NCBI GenBank assembly: GCA_947044405.1
Contig: CAMRHE010000332.1
Location: 2,038,001-2,102,000, forward strand
Length of the DNA: 64,000 nt
Reading direction: 5' to 3'
Source of the DNA: Leptodactylus fallax
Taxonomy: Eukaryota > Chordata > Amphibia > Anura > Leptodactylidae
Below are positions 22,600-34,126 of this stretch, piece by piece. A program made the position numbers and the translations under genes. The notes beneath the pieces were generated by a model. It made no database searches, was not told where the DNA came from, and saw only the letters and a list, made by a program, of their open reading frames with translations. Every line of letters starts with the position of its first letter. Positions within the stretch are counted from its first letter, which is position 1.

Positions 22600-23010
22600 T
22601 TTGGTGATGTCATGACCATGTGATTAGTCACATGTGTGGGAGAAGTCAGGCTCCAGTCTTTGTTGCCAGGGCAGCTAAAGGACCTTGGGTGATGTCATGA
22701 CCATGTGATCAGATGTATATGTGGGAGGAGTCAGTCTCTAGACTGTGGTGCTGAAGGAACTTAAGGACCTTTAGTGATGTCATGACCATGTGATCAGTCA
22801 CATATGTGGGAGAGGTCAGGCTCTAAGCTGAGTTGTCTGGGCAGTTTAGGGATCTTCTGTGATGTCATGACCATGTGATTGGTTTCATATGTGGGAGGAG
22901 TCAGGCTCTATGCTGTGTTGTCCAGGCAGCTAAAGGACCTTTGGTGATGTCATGACCATGTGATTGGTTGCATATGTGGGAGGAGTCAGGCTCCAGGCTG
23001 CGTTTCTTGT
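22600..23010 (-). repeat. About 85-bp repeat of promoter-like module, 5 copies, upstream of gene B
   Basis: Five copies start near 22600, 22685, 22770, 22855 and 22939. Each has TGATGTCATGACCATGTGAT followed by an ATGTGGGAGGAGTCAGGCTC-like block. The same module occurs once upstream of A, C and D. It may be an amplified promoter or 5' UTR segment. Confidence 0.8.
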
Positions 23011-23096
23011 TGCTATGACGATTTCCTCACAAGCCTCAGACTACACATTTGTGCTGACGGGGAGGACATTACAATGGAGTGGGTGAAAGAAGGTCA

Positions 23097-23160
23097 GGGC
23101 CAGATTTAGACAAAGTGTGGCCCTGGGCAAAATTAAAAACAGGGCCCTAAATGCTAATAT
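23097..23160 (-). mobile_element. Truncated end of the CAGGGCCGG hAT family
   Basis: The segment CAGGGCCAGATTTAGACAAA followed by GTGTGGCCCTGGGCAAAATT matches the inverse of the right terminus of the element at 34702-37703. The other end is not found nearby. Confidence 0.6.
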
Positions 23161-23621
23161 AGCAACACTGTCATATTCAGTCAATTCAGAAGGCAGTGCA
23201 GAACTTCCAAAGACATTGGAAGTCATGAAATATCAGGGGAACAAAAAAAGATTCAGAAACACATATAATGTGGAAATTTGCTTACTGAAATTTCTGTGTC
23301 CTGTGGTCCAAAGGCAGCAAGAAAGGGTTAAGTTTATCTTGACCCTTATTGGACAGATAATGACAAGCAATTAGACAATTCATGACATGGTAACCCCTTA
23401 TAAATAACCACGTGGATATTTTTACAGCAATAGACTTTTAATGAGGGGGAAACCTGCGCTGCCTTTGAACTACAGGAAACAGAAATTTTGGTAAGCAAAT
23501 TTCCACATTCTTGTATGTCGTTCAGGGAATTTCGTGAAACAGCACTGGATAGCATCTGCCTGCCGAAGGCCAAGCCTACCACTGCAGAGACATCCAGACG
23601 ATAATGATTAATAAATGTACA

Positions 23622-23757
23622 GTGGGGAAAAAAAGTATTTAGTCAGCCACCAATTGTGCAAGTTCTCCCACTTAAAAAGATGAGGCCGGCCTGTAATTGT
23701 CATCATAGGTAGATCTCAACTATGAGAGACAAAATGAGAAAACATCCAGAAAATCAC
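23622..23757 (+). mobile_element. Tc1-type terminal repeat, left part, split by gypsy
   Basis: It starts TACAGTGGGGAAAAAAAGTA and continues with TTTAGTCAGCCACCAATTG, a Tc1-type terminal sequence I recognise as widespread in fishes and frogs. It is interrupted at AATCAC by the gypsy element and resumes at 29120. Confidence 0.75.
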
Positions 23758-24430
23758 TGTAACGTCCTTGCCTGTCCGGGCTTTGGCGCCGTCCTCCGGG
23801 CGCACGCTGCGGCGCAGGAGGCGTGCCCGGTTGTGATTCTTTTCTTTGGGTTTTTCTTGTACTGTCTGAACACTGTCCTATTCCCTCACCTCCTTAATTG
23901 ATTTTCCACCACACCCTTCTCCTTCACCTTGCTCTCCCCCTGCTCCACTAAGAGTTAACTTTGGTCCTGCCTTGGTGATTGACAACCTGTCCTCCTATCA
24001 AGTCTGAGGCGGGTTCTTTCTCCCTATTTATTGTTTGCCCACTTTCCTATGGGCGCCTGCTATTCCTTTTTGCTTTCTGGCTTTACTTCTTGTTATTTGT
24101 CAGTTACCTGCTCTTCTTATTTTCTGACCACTGGCTTTGACTTTGACTATTCTCTTGGATCTCGATTCTGTGCTGCAATTGCTCGATTGTTAATGACCCC
24201 TTGGCTAGCTGACCTCCCTTTGTTGTTGTGCGTCTTGTCTGCGTTCTATGTGATCACTTATTATAAGGAGGGACTGTCGACGAGTTGCTGGCTGTCACCT
24301 AGGACAGATCGGGCAAGTTAGCCAGGGACAGTGGGGGGGATTCAGCTTAGGGTCCACTGTCTCGTTGTGCCCCTCCCCCCTAGTTCTCCAGCAGCTTCTG
24401 GGGAATCGCTCCTCTAGTGATTCCCTTACA
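23758..24430 (+). mobile_element. Ty3/gypsy 5' LTR
   Basis: 673 bp, beginning TGTAACGTCC and ending TTCCCTTACA. It is flanked by the 5-bp direct repeat ATCAC (23753-23757 and 29120-29124), showing a complete insertion. The 3' LTR differs at few positions, for example a GCGCCG versus GCACCG change and a short indel. Confidence 0.92.
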
Positions 24431-24481
24431 GAATAGCAGGCCATAAAAAAAAAAACCTTAACCCTTCTACTCATTACTGGC

Positions 24482-25180
24482 ATGGCTTCTTTTCAGGACC
24501 TTGTGACTCGAATGGAGGGTTTGGCAGGTTTGGTGTCTGAGCGGGCCAACCAGGTACACACTCTCACCCAGAATCAAGCTGAGGCCGCTGCTACACCACC
24601 TGCTGTCATTTCCCTCCCTAGGGTTAAAATGTTACTCCTGGATAGGTTTTCAGGGGACCGAGGTAAATTTGAGACGTTCAGGGAATCATGTCTATTGTAT
24701 TTTCGGGTCAACCCCCATGCGTTGCAGTCTCAGATGGTGGGGGTGGTCATTTCCCTCTTACAGGGGGGATCCACAGACTTGGGCCCTTAAACTCCCCCCT
24801 GAGGCAGAAGAGTGGACAGATCTAGAAAAATTTTTTAAGTCTTTGGGGGCCATTTATGCTGAGCCTGATCAAATTGGACTCGCCGAGTCCCAACTTCTTA
24901 CCCTCCGGCAAGGTAAACTATCCGCTGAAACTTATTGCTCTGAGTTTCGGAAGTTGAGTATAACAGCAGGTTGGTGTGACTCCGCTTTGAAAGCTCTTTT
25001 TAAACAGGGCCTGAATGATTCAGTGAAGGATGTCTGGGTAGGTCACCCTGATCCCCCTACCTTAGAAAAGGCCATGACCTTAGCCGTCCACATTGACAGG
25101 AGACTCCAGGACAGACGTAAAGAGAGGGTGGGGATTGTTCAGAAGAACCACTCAGGCAGTCAGGAATCTTCTGAAAAATC
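24482..25180 (+). pseudogene. Gypsy gag, frameshifted
   Basis: It starts MASFQDLVTRMEGLAGL and carries a retrotransposon gag-like region (a TYCSEFRKLS segment at about 24930-24960 and AMTLAVHIDRRL near 25070-25105). The frame changes within a run of G at about 24763-24768. No CCHC zinc knuckle is seen between the gag region and the protease, where one normally lies, so part of gag appears deleted. Confidence 0.8.
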
Positions 25181-27292
25181 TCACAAATTGATGTTACTTG
25201 TGTCTCTGTCCTTTGGGGACAGATCTGTTTCTGGGCAGGCCCTAGTAGATTCTGGGGCTGCCACTAACTTTGTTAAATTTTCGTTTGTTTCTGACTTATG
25301 TATTGAACTTGTATCATTAGATACTCCTCTGTTGGTTACTGGGGCGGATTTTACTCCACTGGCCAGGGGTAAAATCCGTTTTAAAACCCCCTTACTCTCT
25401 TTGCAAGTGGGCTCAATACATACGGAGCTCATGAGCTTTTTTGTTATGGAGGATCTCTCGTCTGATATTATTTTAGGGCTTCCCTGGCTAGACCTCCATA
25501 ACCCTACCTTTGATTGGCCCAAAAAAAAGAGTTAGTTAAATGGGGGAATCAGTGCTCCTCCCATTGTATTGCTTTGCATACCTCTGATTGTCTCAGTGAG
25601 GAGACGCTTCTTCCTGAATTTCTGTCTGATTTTCATGTTTTTGATGCTAAAGCTGCTGAAGTTTTACCGCCGCATAGACCTTACGATTGTGCTATTGAAC
25701 TCCTTCCCAACTCCAAATACCCTAAGGGAAGGTTCTTCAATCTTTCTGCTCCAGAACGTGAGGCTATGCGGGATTACACTCAGGATAGTCTTCTTAAAGG
25801 TCACATCCGTCCGTTTCAGTCTCCCATGGGAGCTGGGTTCTTTTTTGTTAAAAAGAAGGATGGCGGACTGCGACCATGCATTGACTACCGTGAATTAAAT
25901 AAAATTACGGTTAAAAATCAGTACCCTCTTCCCCTGATCCCTGATCTTTTCAATCAGATTGTGGGTGCCCGCTGGTTTTCTAAAATTGACCTCCGTGGGG
26001 CATACAATCTGATCCGGATAAGAGAAGGAGATGAGTGGAAAACTGCGTTCAACACCCCGGAAGGTCACTTTGAATATTTGGTAATGCCTTTCGGGTTATG
26101 TAATGCACTCGCAGTATTTCAACACTTTGTTAACGATATCTTTAGAGACTTGCTCGGTCGTTATGTGATTGTCTACCTGGATGATATTCTAGTGTTCTCT
26201 CCTGATTGGGCCACACATATTGAGCATGTTAGGAGTGTTTTGCTACTGTTGCGTCAAAACTCTCTCTTTGCCAAACTGTCCAAATGCCTGTTCGGAGTCC
26301 AAAGGGTCACCTTCCTCGGTTACGTTATTACTCCCGATTCTTTTTGTATAGATCCACTGAAGGTCACGGCTATTAATAACTGGGAACGCCCCTCCAACCT
26401 TAAAGCCCTACAACGTTTCTTGGGTTTCTCCAACTATTATCGAAAATTTATTAAGAATTTCTCTGCTATAGTGAGGCCATTAACGGATCTCACAAAGAAA
26501 GGTGCCAATGTGACCAAATGGACTCCGGAAGCGGAACAGGCTTTTGTACATCTCAAGAAATGTTTTGTTGAGGCTCCTGTATTAGTACCACCAGACTATG
26601 ATCGCCCATTTATTATTGAGGTTGATGCCTCTGAAGTGGGGGTTGGTGCCGTGTTGTCTCAGGGCTCTGAAAATTTTACGTGTTTGCAACCTGTAGCCTT
26701 CTTCTCAAGGAAATTCTCTCCTACGCAGCACAACTATGATGTTGGTAATCGAGAACTCCTAGCCATTAAATGGGCATTCGAGGAGTGGAGACATTTCCTC
26801 GAGGGGGCCAAACACCAGATCACAGTATTCACTGATCATAAGAACCTACTATATCTGGATAACGCTAAGCGACTGTCTCCTAGGCAGGCCCGCTGGGCGC
26901 TATTCTTCACACGTTTTAATTTTGTGGTGACTTATCGTCCAGGCTCTAAAAATGTACGGGCTGATGCCCTATCTCGCAGTTTTGGTCCCAGCGGTGCCCC
27001 TAAGGATGTCCCAGATAAAATCTTGTCTCCCGGAGTGGTTCTCGCCATTATTACTCCTGATCTTGCTACTTTAGTGGTTAATTCACAAGATCTTGCTCCC
27101 AGTAATACTCCCATTGGGAAACTATTTGTACCTCCAAATCTTCGTCTTCGTGTTTTGGAGGAAATTCATTGTTCTACTTTAACGGGACATCCCGGCTTCG
27201 CTGGGACTAAATACCTTCTCTCCCGCTCTTACTGGTGGCCGTCTTGGTCTCGAGACGTATGTGAATTTGTTGCTGCCTGTGAGATGTGCTAA
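25180..27292 (+). pseudogene. Gypsy protease, reverse transcriptase, RNase H
   Basis: A retropepsin motif VDSGAATNFV is at about 25245-25275 and ILGLPWLDLHNP follows. The frame changes in a run of eight A (25521-25528). The reverse transcriptase has MPFGLCNA and the catalytic YLDDILVF at about 26175-26200. RNase H-type motifs VDASEVGVGAVLSQ and FTDHKNLLYL follow, then the integrase HHCC zinc region ending at CEMC. The frame shifts again near 27288. The element could not make a full polyprotein as written. Confidence 0.92.
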
Positions 27293-28160
27293 GATGAAGA
27301 CTCCTAGGAGATTACCCGAGGGCCTTCTTCATCCTCTTCCTATACCTAAGAGACCATGGTCCCATTTGTCAATGGACTTTATTACTGATTTGCCTTGTTC
27401 CCAAGGGTAGACTGTGATTTGGGTTGTTGTGGATAGATTCTCCAAAATGTGCCATTTTGTACCCCTAAAGAAAATTCCTAATGCTCCACGCCTAGCTTCG
27501 TTCTTTATTAACCACATACTCCGCTTGCATGGTGTACCAGAAAATATTGTATCTGATCGGGGTGTACAATTTGTCTCTAGATTCTGGAAGGAATTTTGTG
27601 GTCGTCTGGGGGTCTCTCTGTCTTTCTCTTCCGCGTTCCACCCGGAGACCAATAGCCAGACTGAGAGATTCAACCAAACTTTGGAACAGTACTTAAGGTG
27701 TTTTGTGTCTGATGCTCAAGAAAAATGGAGAACCTTTCTTCCTCTAGCAGAGTTTGCAATAAACAACAGGGTTAACGTCACCACTAAAATGTCTCCGTTT
27801 TATTGCAACTATGGTTTTAACCCCAGGTACTCCTCTCTCCGTAGCACCGAGTCTGTTAATCCCACCGCCGAACATACTTATCAGCGACTGTGCACAGTCT
27901 GGGCCCAGGCTCGTCTGAGCCTGGTTAAAGCCCAAGAATATCAAAAATGGCAGGCAAATAAAAGACGCTTGCCTGGCCCTGAATACAGAGTGGGAGATCG
28001 AGTCTGGCTGTCCACTAGGAATCTGCGTCTTAGAGTTCCTTCTGGGAAATTTGCACCACGTTACATTGGGCCCTATGTCATTTCTGAACTCATAAACCCA
28101 GTATCTTTTAAATTACAACTTCCAAGTTCTTTTCGTATCCACAACGTCTTCCACAAGTAG
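27293..28160 (+). pseudogene. Gypsy integrase core and C-terminal domain
   Basis: The first catalytic Asp region (MDFITDLP) is followed by an in-frame TAG at 27408-27410. After it VVVDRFSKMCHFVPL, SDRGVQFVSRFW and the ETNSQTERFNQ stretch with the catalytic Glu are present. A GDRVWLSTRNL motif marks the C-terminal domain. A further TAG lies at 28158-28160, directly before the chromodomain. Confidence 0.88.
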
Positions 28161-28163
28161 CTT

Positions 28164-28450
28164 TTGAAGAAGTATATCTCCCCTGTCCTTACTTCTTCCA
28201 GTCCACCTGCGCCTGTGGTGGTCCAAGGGGAACTGGAATACGAGGTGGAAAAAATTCTGGATTCCCGTCGGGTGCAGAATGCAGTTCAGTACCTCGTGCA
28301 CTGGAAGGGTTATGGCCCGGAAGAGCGAACGTGGGTTTCTGGTAGGGACCTACATGCGCCACGTTTAATTAATCTTTTTCATCGCCAGAACCCTTCAAAA
28401 CCTGGTCCATCTGGCGAGGGTCCAGAGGCCCCTCGTAAAAAGGGGGGTAC
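28164..28450 (+). pseudogene. Gypsy integrase chromodomain
   Basis: The sequence EYEVEKILDSRRVQNAVQYL then VHWKGYGPEERTWVSGRDL is a chromodomain. It marks the element as a chromovirus-type Ty3/gypsy retrotransposon. Chromodomains of this kind guide integration to chosen chromatin in some family members. The polypurine tract AAAAAGGGGGG (about 28437-28447) lies just before the 3' LTR. Confidence 0.88.
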
Positions 28451-29119
28451 TGTAACGTCCTTGCCTGTCCGGGCTTTGGCACCGTCCTCCGGGCGCACGC
28501 TGCGGCGCAGGAGGCGTGCCCGGTTGTGATTCTTTTCTTTGGATTTTTCTTGTACTGTCTGAACACTGTCCTATTCCCTCACCTCCTTAATTGATTTTCC
28601 ACCACGCCCTTCTCCTTCACCTTGCTCTCCCCCTGCTCCACTAAGAGTTAACTTTGGTCCTGCCTTGGTGATTGACAGCCTATCCTCCTATCAAGTCTGA
28701 GGCGGGTTCTTTCTCCCTATTTATTGTTTGCCCACTTTCCTATGGGCGCCTGCTATTGCTTTTTGCTTTCTGGCTTTACTTCTTGTTATTTGTTTCCTGC
28801 TCTTCTTATTTTCTGACCACTGGCTTTGACTTTGACTATTCTCTTGGATCTCGATTCTGTGCTGCAATTGCTCGATTGTTACTGACCCCTTGGCTAGCTG
28901 ACCTCCCTTTGTTGTTGTGCGTCTTGTCTGCGTTCTATGTGATCACTTATTATAAGGAGGGACTGTCGACGTGGTTGCTGGCTGTCACCTAGCACAGATC
29001 GGGCAAGTTAGCCAGGGACAGTGGGGGGATTCAGCTTAGGGTCCACTGTCTTGTTGTGCCCCTCCCCCCTAGTTCTCCAGCAGCTTCTGGGGAATCGCTC
29101 CTCTAGTGATTCCCTTACA
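28451..29119 (+). mobile_element. Ty3/gypsy 3' LTR
   Basis: 669 bp, TGTAACGTCC to TTCCCTTACA, near-identical to the 5' LTR, implying a young insertion. Confidence 0.92.
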
Positions 29120-29180
29120 ATCACATTGTCTGATTTTTTAAGAATTTATTTGCAAATTATGGTGGGAGCTGACCTGCAAC
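29120..29180 (+). mobile_element. Tc1-type terminal repeat, right part
   Basis: ATCACATTGTCTGATTTTTT and then AAGAATTTATTTGCAAATTA continue the Tc1-type sequence split by the gypsy insertion. Confidence 0.7.
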
Positions 29181-29780
29181 GTAAAAGGTACGGGGCCAGT
29201 GGGGAACAGCCCCGGTGATAGCTTCTCTGCTTTGGTAGGTTGATTTGGAGGCGGGGTTCACGGACTGGCACACTCAACAATGCCCGCGATCAGAATGGAC
29301 TCTGATCGCAGGCATTAACTGCGGGTCTCTGCTGTACAAGGAGACCCGGTATAGTAGCTATAGGGGTTGGTGACTGGCCCTAGGGACTGCGGGGGGAAGT
29401 GCGGAGGTCACGCAATGCCCGACGGCTGTGCTACTTTGGTTGGAGGGGTTCACGCTCAACAATGCCCACGATCAGGGTAGACACTGATCGCGGGCATTAA
29501 CTCTGCAGCAGAGCGGCTGCCATCTTTAAGGACCCGGCCTCCGCTTTAATCGCACGGCAGATGTCAGGAAGGGGTTAAATTAGTTAGGACTTATTTTTGG
29601 AGTAGGGCTTATATTTCAAGCCTACGCCAAAAAACCTGGAAAATGTAGCTAGGGCTTATTTTCGGGGTAGGTCTTATTTTTGGAGAAACACGGTAGCAGC
29701 TTTTGCCATAGTAGTTGGTAGTCCTGGTTTTGTGACCTCTTCCTGTAAACTGAGTGTGAACTGCATTTGAACCATTACAC
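29181..29780. other. Intergenic, MITE fragments, no gene
   Basis: Positions 29585-29695 carry tandem/inverted 'GGGCTTATTTTTGGAG' words and end GAGAAACACGGTA, a widespread short DNA-element signature. Nothing coding is seen. Confidence 0.4.
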
Positions 29781-30288
29781 CCATGGTGCTGTACATTATT
29801 ATATTAATTCCATTGTGCTCTCTTCATTATAATCCCATGGTGTTGTACAGTATTATATTAATCCCATGGTTCTGTACATTATTATATTAATTCCATGGTG
29901 CTCTGTACATTATTATATTAATTCCATGGTGCTGTACATTATTATATTAATCCCATGGTGCCCTGTACATTATTATATTAATCCCATGGTGCTCTGTACA
30001 TTATTATATTAATTCCATGGTGCTCTGTACCTTATATATTCCATGGTGCTGCACAGTATTATATTAATCCCATGGTTCTGTACATTATTATATTAATTCC
30101 ATTGTCTTGTATATGATTAAATTAATCCCTTGGTGCTCTGTATATTATTATATTAATTCCATTGTGCTCTCTACATTATAATCCCATGGTGTTGTACATT
30201 ATTATATAAATTCCATGTTCTGTACATTATTATATTAATCCCATGGTGCTGTACATTATTATATTAATTCCATGGTGCTGTACATTTA
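29781..30288. repeat. 29-bp satellite (3' of gene C)
   Basis: Unit CCATGGTGCTGTACATTATT plus ATATTAATT, with 29/31-bp variants (an extra CT in CTCTGTAC). The same satellite precedes the duplicated 3' flanks of D and E. Confidence 0.9.
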
Positions 30289-31806
30289 AGGATTTACATA
30301 CAATACACAAAACAAGTACAATACTAACAGTGATCACTGGCACAGTGGGATAGAGGGCCCTGCCCGCAAGGGCTTACAATCTATAAGGGAAGAGGGATAG
30401 AGACAGAAGGTGGGGGTAGAGGCTGTACAGATGGTGGTGTGGTGGCCGCAGTGCTCGTAGAGGTTGTAGGCCTTTCTGAAGAATTGAGTCTTCGGGGGTC
30501 CTCTTGAGGCTAAGGCCCCACGTTGCAGAAACGCAGCTCTTTTTGTTGCAGATTTTGCTGAGGTTTATTGAGCCAAATCCAGGAGTTACAAAAGGAATGG
30601 GAAATATGTAGGAAGCTCTTATACATTGTAAGCAGGCAGAGGGTAAGATTGTGGATGGCAGGTATCTGCCACTGAGGTGGCTAGTATCAGTGAAGTAAGT
30701 GGCTGGAGTATGGGTCTGGGATTTGGTAGTTACTGCAGGTCCACTCCTATACTCCAGTCCTGGTGTTACTAATCTGAACTTGGTGCCCCAGGTGTGTGCA
30801 GCCATTAATGAAGTTAAAGCTGCCAGAGAACAGTGTGGTGTGGCTGTCTCCTGGAATAGAGCCTGCTTAGCTGCTACGGACATTGTAATGGGTGTGGAGG
30901 ACAAACCCAAACCCAACCAGCTCTCACTGGTGAGGAGCTCCTATGAACTGTTTCTGTGCCCCTGAAATTAAGGACGGTTTTTGTTACCTTTTTTTTTTCG
31001 TTTCTGCTGAAGTAAGCTGTTTTAAGTTGCCCTGTGTGAACCGTATCCAATAAAACTGGACATGTGAATTGGTACCTACGCCTACGTGTGCCTGACTTAT
31101 GTGGTAACAAGCTTAATCAGAAGCTCCTGTGTTTACGTCTCCCTTCTGCTCAATCCACTCCTGGCTTTGGCTCAACAAAATCTGCAAACAAAAAAAGCTG
31201 CGTTTTCCGCAACGTGGGGCCTTAGCCGAAGGTTGTGATCTGTTTTGCCTCTGATAAAAATTTTAATAAAAAGTTATCAAAGCAATAGACATTCCCCAAA
31301 ATGGTATAACTAAAAAGTACACCTGGCCCTGCAAAAAATACGCCCTATGCATCCCCGTACACGGAAATATAAAAAAGCTACGGGTGTCAGAATATGGCGA
31401 TTTTAGGGGGAAAAAAATGCTTTATTGCAAAGTTTTGGATTTTTGTTAAGGGGTTAAAATGTAAATTAAACTATATATATTTGGTATCCCAAAACATAGA
31501 AAACAAAGAATACAGGACATGTCATTTTGTCTGCACAGTGAACGCCTTAAAAACAAAGCCCATAAGAAATTCAAACAAATGCACCTTTTCTCCAATTCCA
31601 CCCCATTCTGAATTCTGAATTTTTTTTTTCCAGTTTCCCAGCACATCGTACAGAATAATAAATGGCACCATTATGAAGAATAATTTGTCCTGTAAACATT
31701 AAGCCCTCATATGACTCATGTGAACAGAAAAATAAAAAAAGTTATGGGGTTTGGAAGGCGGGGAGTCAAAATGAAAATCGAAAAATGCCTCTGGCAGGAA
31801 GGGGTT
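30289..31806. mobile_element. Nested repeats in the 3' flank of gene C
   Basis: In order: a conserved interspersed segment with GGGCCCTGCCCGCAAGGGCT (30350-30372), a TIR element (30510-31225) bounded by CTAAGGCCCCACGTTGC and its inverse, and a partial TTAA-family element (31240-31806) ending GGCAGGAAGGGGTTAA. The TIR element is about 500 bp longer than its copy near gene E because of an internal insert (about 30633-31130) that includes an AATAAA. Confidence 0.65.
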
Positions 31807-31850
31807 AAGTTCGTGGTTTTCCATATTCTTTGCTTTTCAAGATGCTTTTG

Positions 31851-32662
31851 TTAAAACGCTTTCCACATACATGACATCAAAATGGTTTCTCCTCTGTGAG
31901 TTTTTTGATGGTCAATAAGATTTGATCTTTGAGTAAAACATTTCCCACATTCTGAACATGAATATGGCTTTTCCCCTGTGTGACTTCTCTGATGTCTAAC
32001 ATCATCTGATCTCTGGATAAAACGCTTACTGCATTCTGAGCATGAAAATGGCTTCAACCCTGTGTGACTTCGGTGATGTATAACAAGATATTTTTTTATG
32101 CTAAAACATCTCCCACATTCTAAACATGAATATGGCTTCTCTCCTGTGTGAATTCTCTGATGTGTAACCAGATCTGATTTAAGGTTAAAACATTTTCCAC
32201 ATTCTGAACATACAAATGGTTTATCCCCCGTGTGACTTCTCTCATGTCGAACAAGTTGTGATTTGCTTGTATAACATTTCCCACATTCTGAACATATAAA
32301 TGGCTTCTCCCCTGTGTGTAACAAGATCTCCTTTCCAAATAAAACCTTTTCCACATTCTGAACATGAAAATGGTTTTTCTTCTCTGTGAGTTTTCTCATG
32401 TCTAAAAAGGTATACTTTAAGGCTAAAACATTTCCCACATTCGGAGCATGAATATTTCTCTCCTGTGTGAATTCTCTCATGTTGAATAAGACTTGATTTA
32501 TATGTGAACAATTGATGTCTAACAAGATGTGATTTTTATGTTAAACCGTTTCGCACAGTCAGGGCATGAAAATGGCTTCTCACCTGTGTGACTTCTTTCA
32601 TGTCTGACAAGATAAAATTTCTCTTTAAAATATTTACCACAATGTGAACATGAATATGGCTT
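31851..32662 (-). pseudogene. Gene C finger exon, part after the stop (degenerate fingers)
   Basis: After the TAG at 32665-32663 the finger array continues with one finger (KEKFYL type), then a PDCAKRF finger with a one-base insertion and a second internal junction near 32510-32525 where part of a finger is missing. After that, five further fingers stay open to about 31851 (TSKSQL, NLKSDL, SIKKYL, IQRSDD, TQRSNL types). These residues would be lost from the protein unless read-through or an unknown splice restores them. Confidence 0.8.
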
Positions 32663-33588
32663 CTAATCTGTGTGAGTTCTCTGATGTATATCAAGAATTG
32701 ATTTCCGAGCAAAACATTTTCCACACTCTGAACATGAATATGGTTTCTCTCCTGTGTGAACTCTCTGATGTCTATCAAGAACTGATTTCTGGTTAAAACA
32801 TTTTCCACATTCTAAACATGAAAATGGTCTCTCCCATGTGTGAATTCTCTGATGTTTAACAAGATTTGATTTTTGGTTAAAACATTTCGCACATTCTGAA
32901 CATGGAAACGGTTTCGAGCCTGTGTGACTTCTTTCATGTCTGATAAGATAAAATTTATCTTTGAAACATTTCCCACATTGTGAACATAAATATGGTTTGT
33001 CCCCTGTGTGAGTTCTATGGTGTTTATAAAGAATTGATTTCCGAGCAAAAGATTTTCCACATTCTGAACATGAAAATGGCTTCTCCCCTGTGTGAGTTCT
33101 CAAATGTCTACGAAGATCTGCTTTCCGGTTAAAACTTTTATCACATTCAGAACATGGAAATGGCTTCTCCCCTGTGTGACTTCTTACATGTCTGACAAGA
33201 TAAAATTTATCCTTGAAACATTTCCCACATTGTGAACATGAATATGGCTTCTCCCCTGTGTGAAGGGTCTGATGTCTAACAAGATCTGACTTTTGGTTAT
33301 AATATTTACCACATTCTGAGCATGGAAATAGCTTCTTGCTTGCTTTAGCTTTTTGATGTACAATACTCCCGTGACCTTGAATTTTATCTTGCTTTTCAGT
33401 CTGTGATGGATCAGAAGACAGGACCAGTAGAGAAGGATCAGAAGATTCAATCAGATCTTTGCTGTGAAGGGCTGAGGGTATATCTGGGATAATGACATGT
33501 TCTTCATATGTATCTTGTGTGATACCACCATCATCTGCTTTATCATCTGTAGATATGAGATGTCCCTCTGAGCTCCTGGTGCAGTCAT
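32663..33588 (-). CDS. Gene C last exon: leader plus 8 C2H2 fingers, ends at premature TAG
   Basis: The acceptor TTCTTGGCAG (33590-33589) precedes [20 protein letters not shown]. Eight intact C2H2 fingers follow in the order NQKSDL, KDKFYL, NRKADL, ARKSIL, KDKFYL, NQKSNL, NQKSVL, ARKSIL. The ORF ends QRTHTD-stop, where the HTGEK linker should continue. Gene D has the same stop. Eight fingers could still bind DNA, so a shortened functional protein is possible. Confidence 0.85.
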
Positions 33589-33821
33589 CTGCCAAGAAAA
33601 AAATATTATAAATTATATTGATATTTTATGACATATCTGTTACATATATACTGTCCCGGCACATGATGTAGGTGGGACTGCAATGGGTTCATTTATTTTC
33701 ACTCCACCTTCTGCTAAGGCTTCAAACTGTGCATAAATCATACCTCAACACAGTACACACCACACACAGAATGAATAGTGCAGGAATGTGCATGTACGGA
33801 CTGCCGACCCCCTTTCTCATG

Positions 33822-33852
33822 AACAGTGATGTTCTCTTACTGGATGAAACTG
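33822..33852 (-). pseudogene. Relic of exon 4 in gene C
   Basis: The start of exon 4 (TTTCATCCAGTAAGAGAACA) survives next to an AG, but downstream sequence is unrelated to exon 4 of A and B and exon 5 is absent. The same truncated relic lies at about 59750-59773 in gene E. Confidence 0.6.
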
Positions 33853-33923
33853 AATACAGGGACTAAATTCATTCTTTCCATACAGATAATGAGAGGCCGT
33901 GTGTATTTAGTCATGTCTATTAC

Positions 33924-34047
33924 CTGCTGATGTGAGGGGCTGCTGATCCTCCATCATCACCTCCTTGTACACATCTTTGTGTCCTTCTAAATACTCCCAC
34001 TCCTCCATGGAGAAATAGACAGTGACATCCTGACACCTTATAGGAAC
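33924..34047 (-). CDS. Gene C exon 3: KRAB A-box
   Basis: 124 nt with intact GTCAG| and GCAG|GTAATA sites. Identical in the core to genes A and B ([16 protein letters not shown]). Its phase-1 end can join directly to the phase-1 finger exon, so loss of exons 4 and 5 keeps the frame. Confidence 0.88.
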
Positions 34048-34126
34048 CTGACAACACAATGATACAGTCATCACCAGATCCCTTCATAGCTCCTGTATAA
34101 TGTCCCAGCATTCCCAGCAGTGTCAC

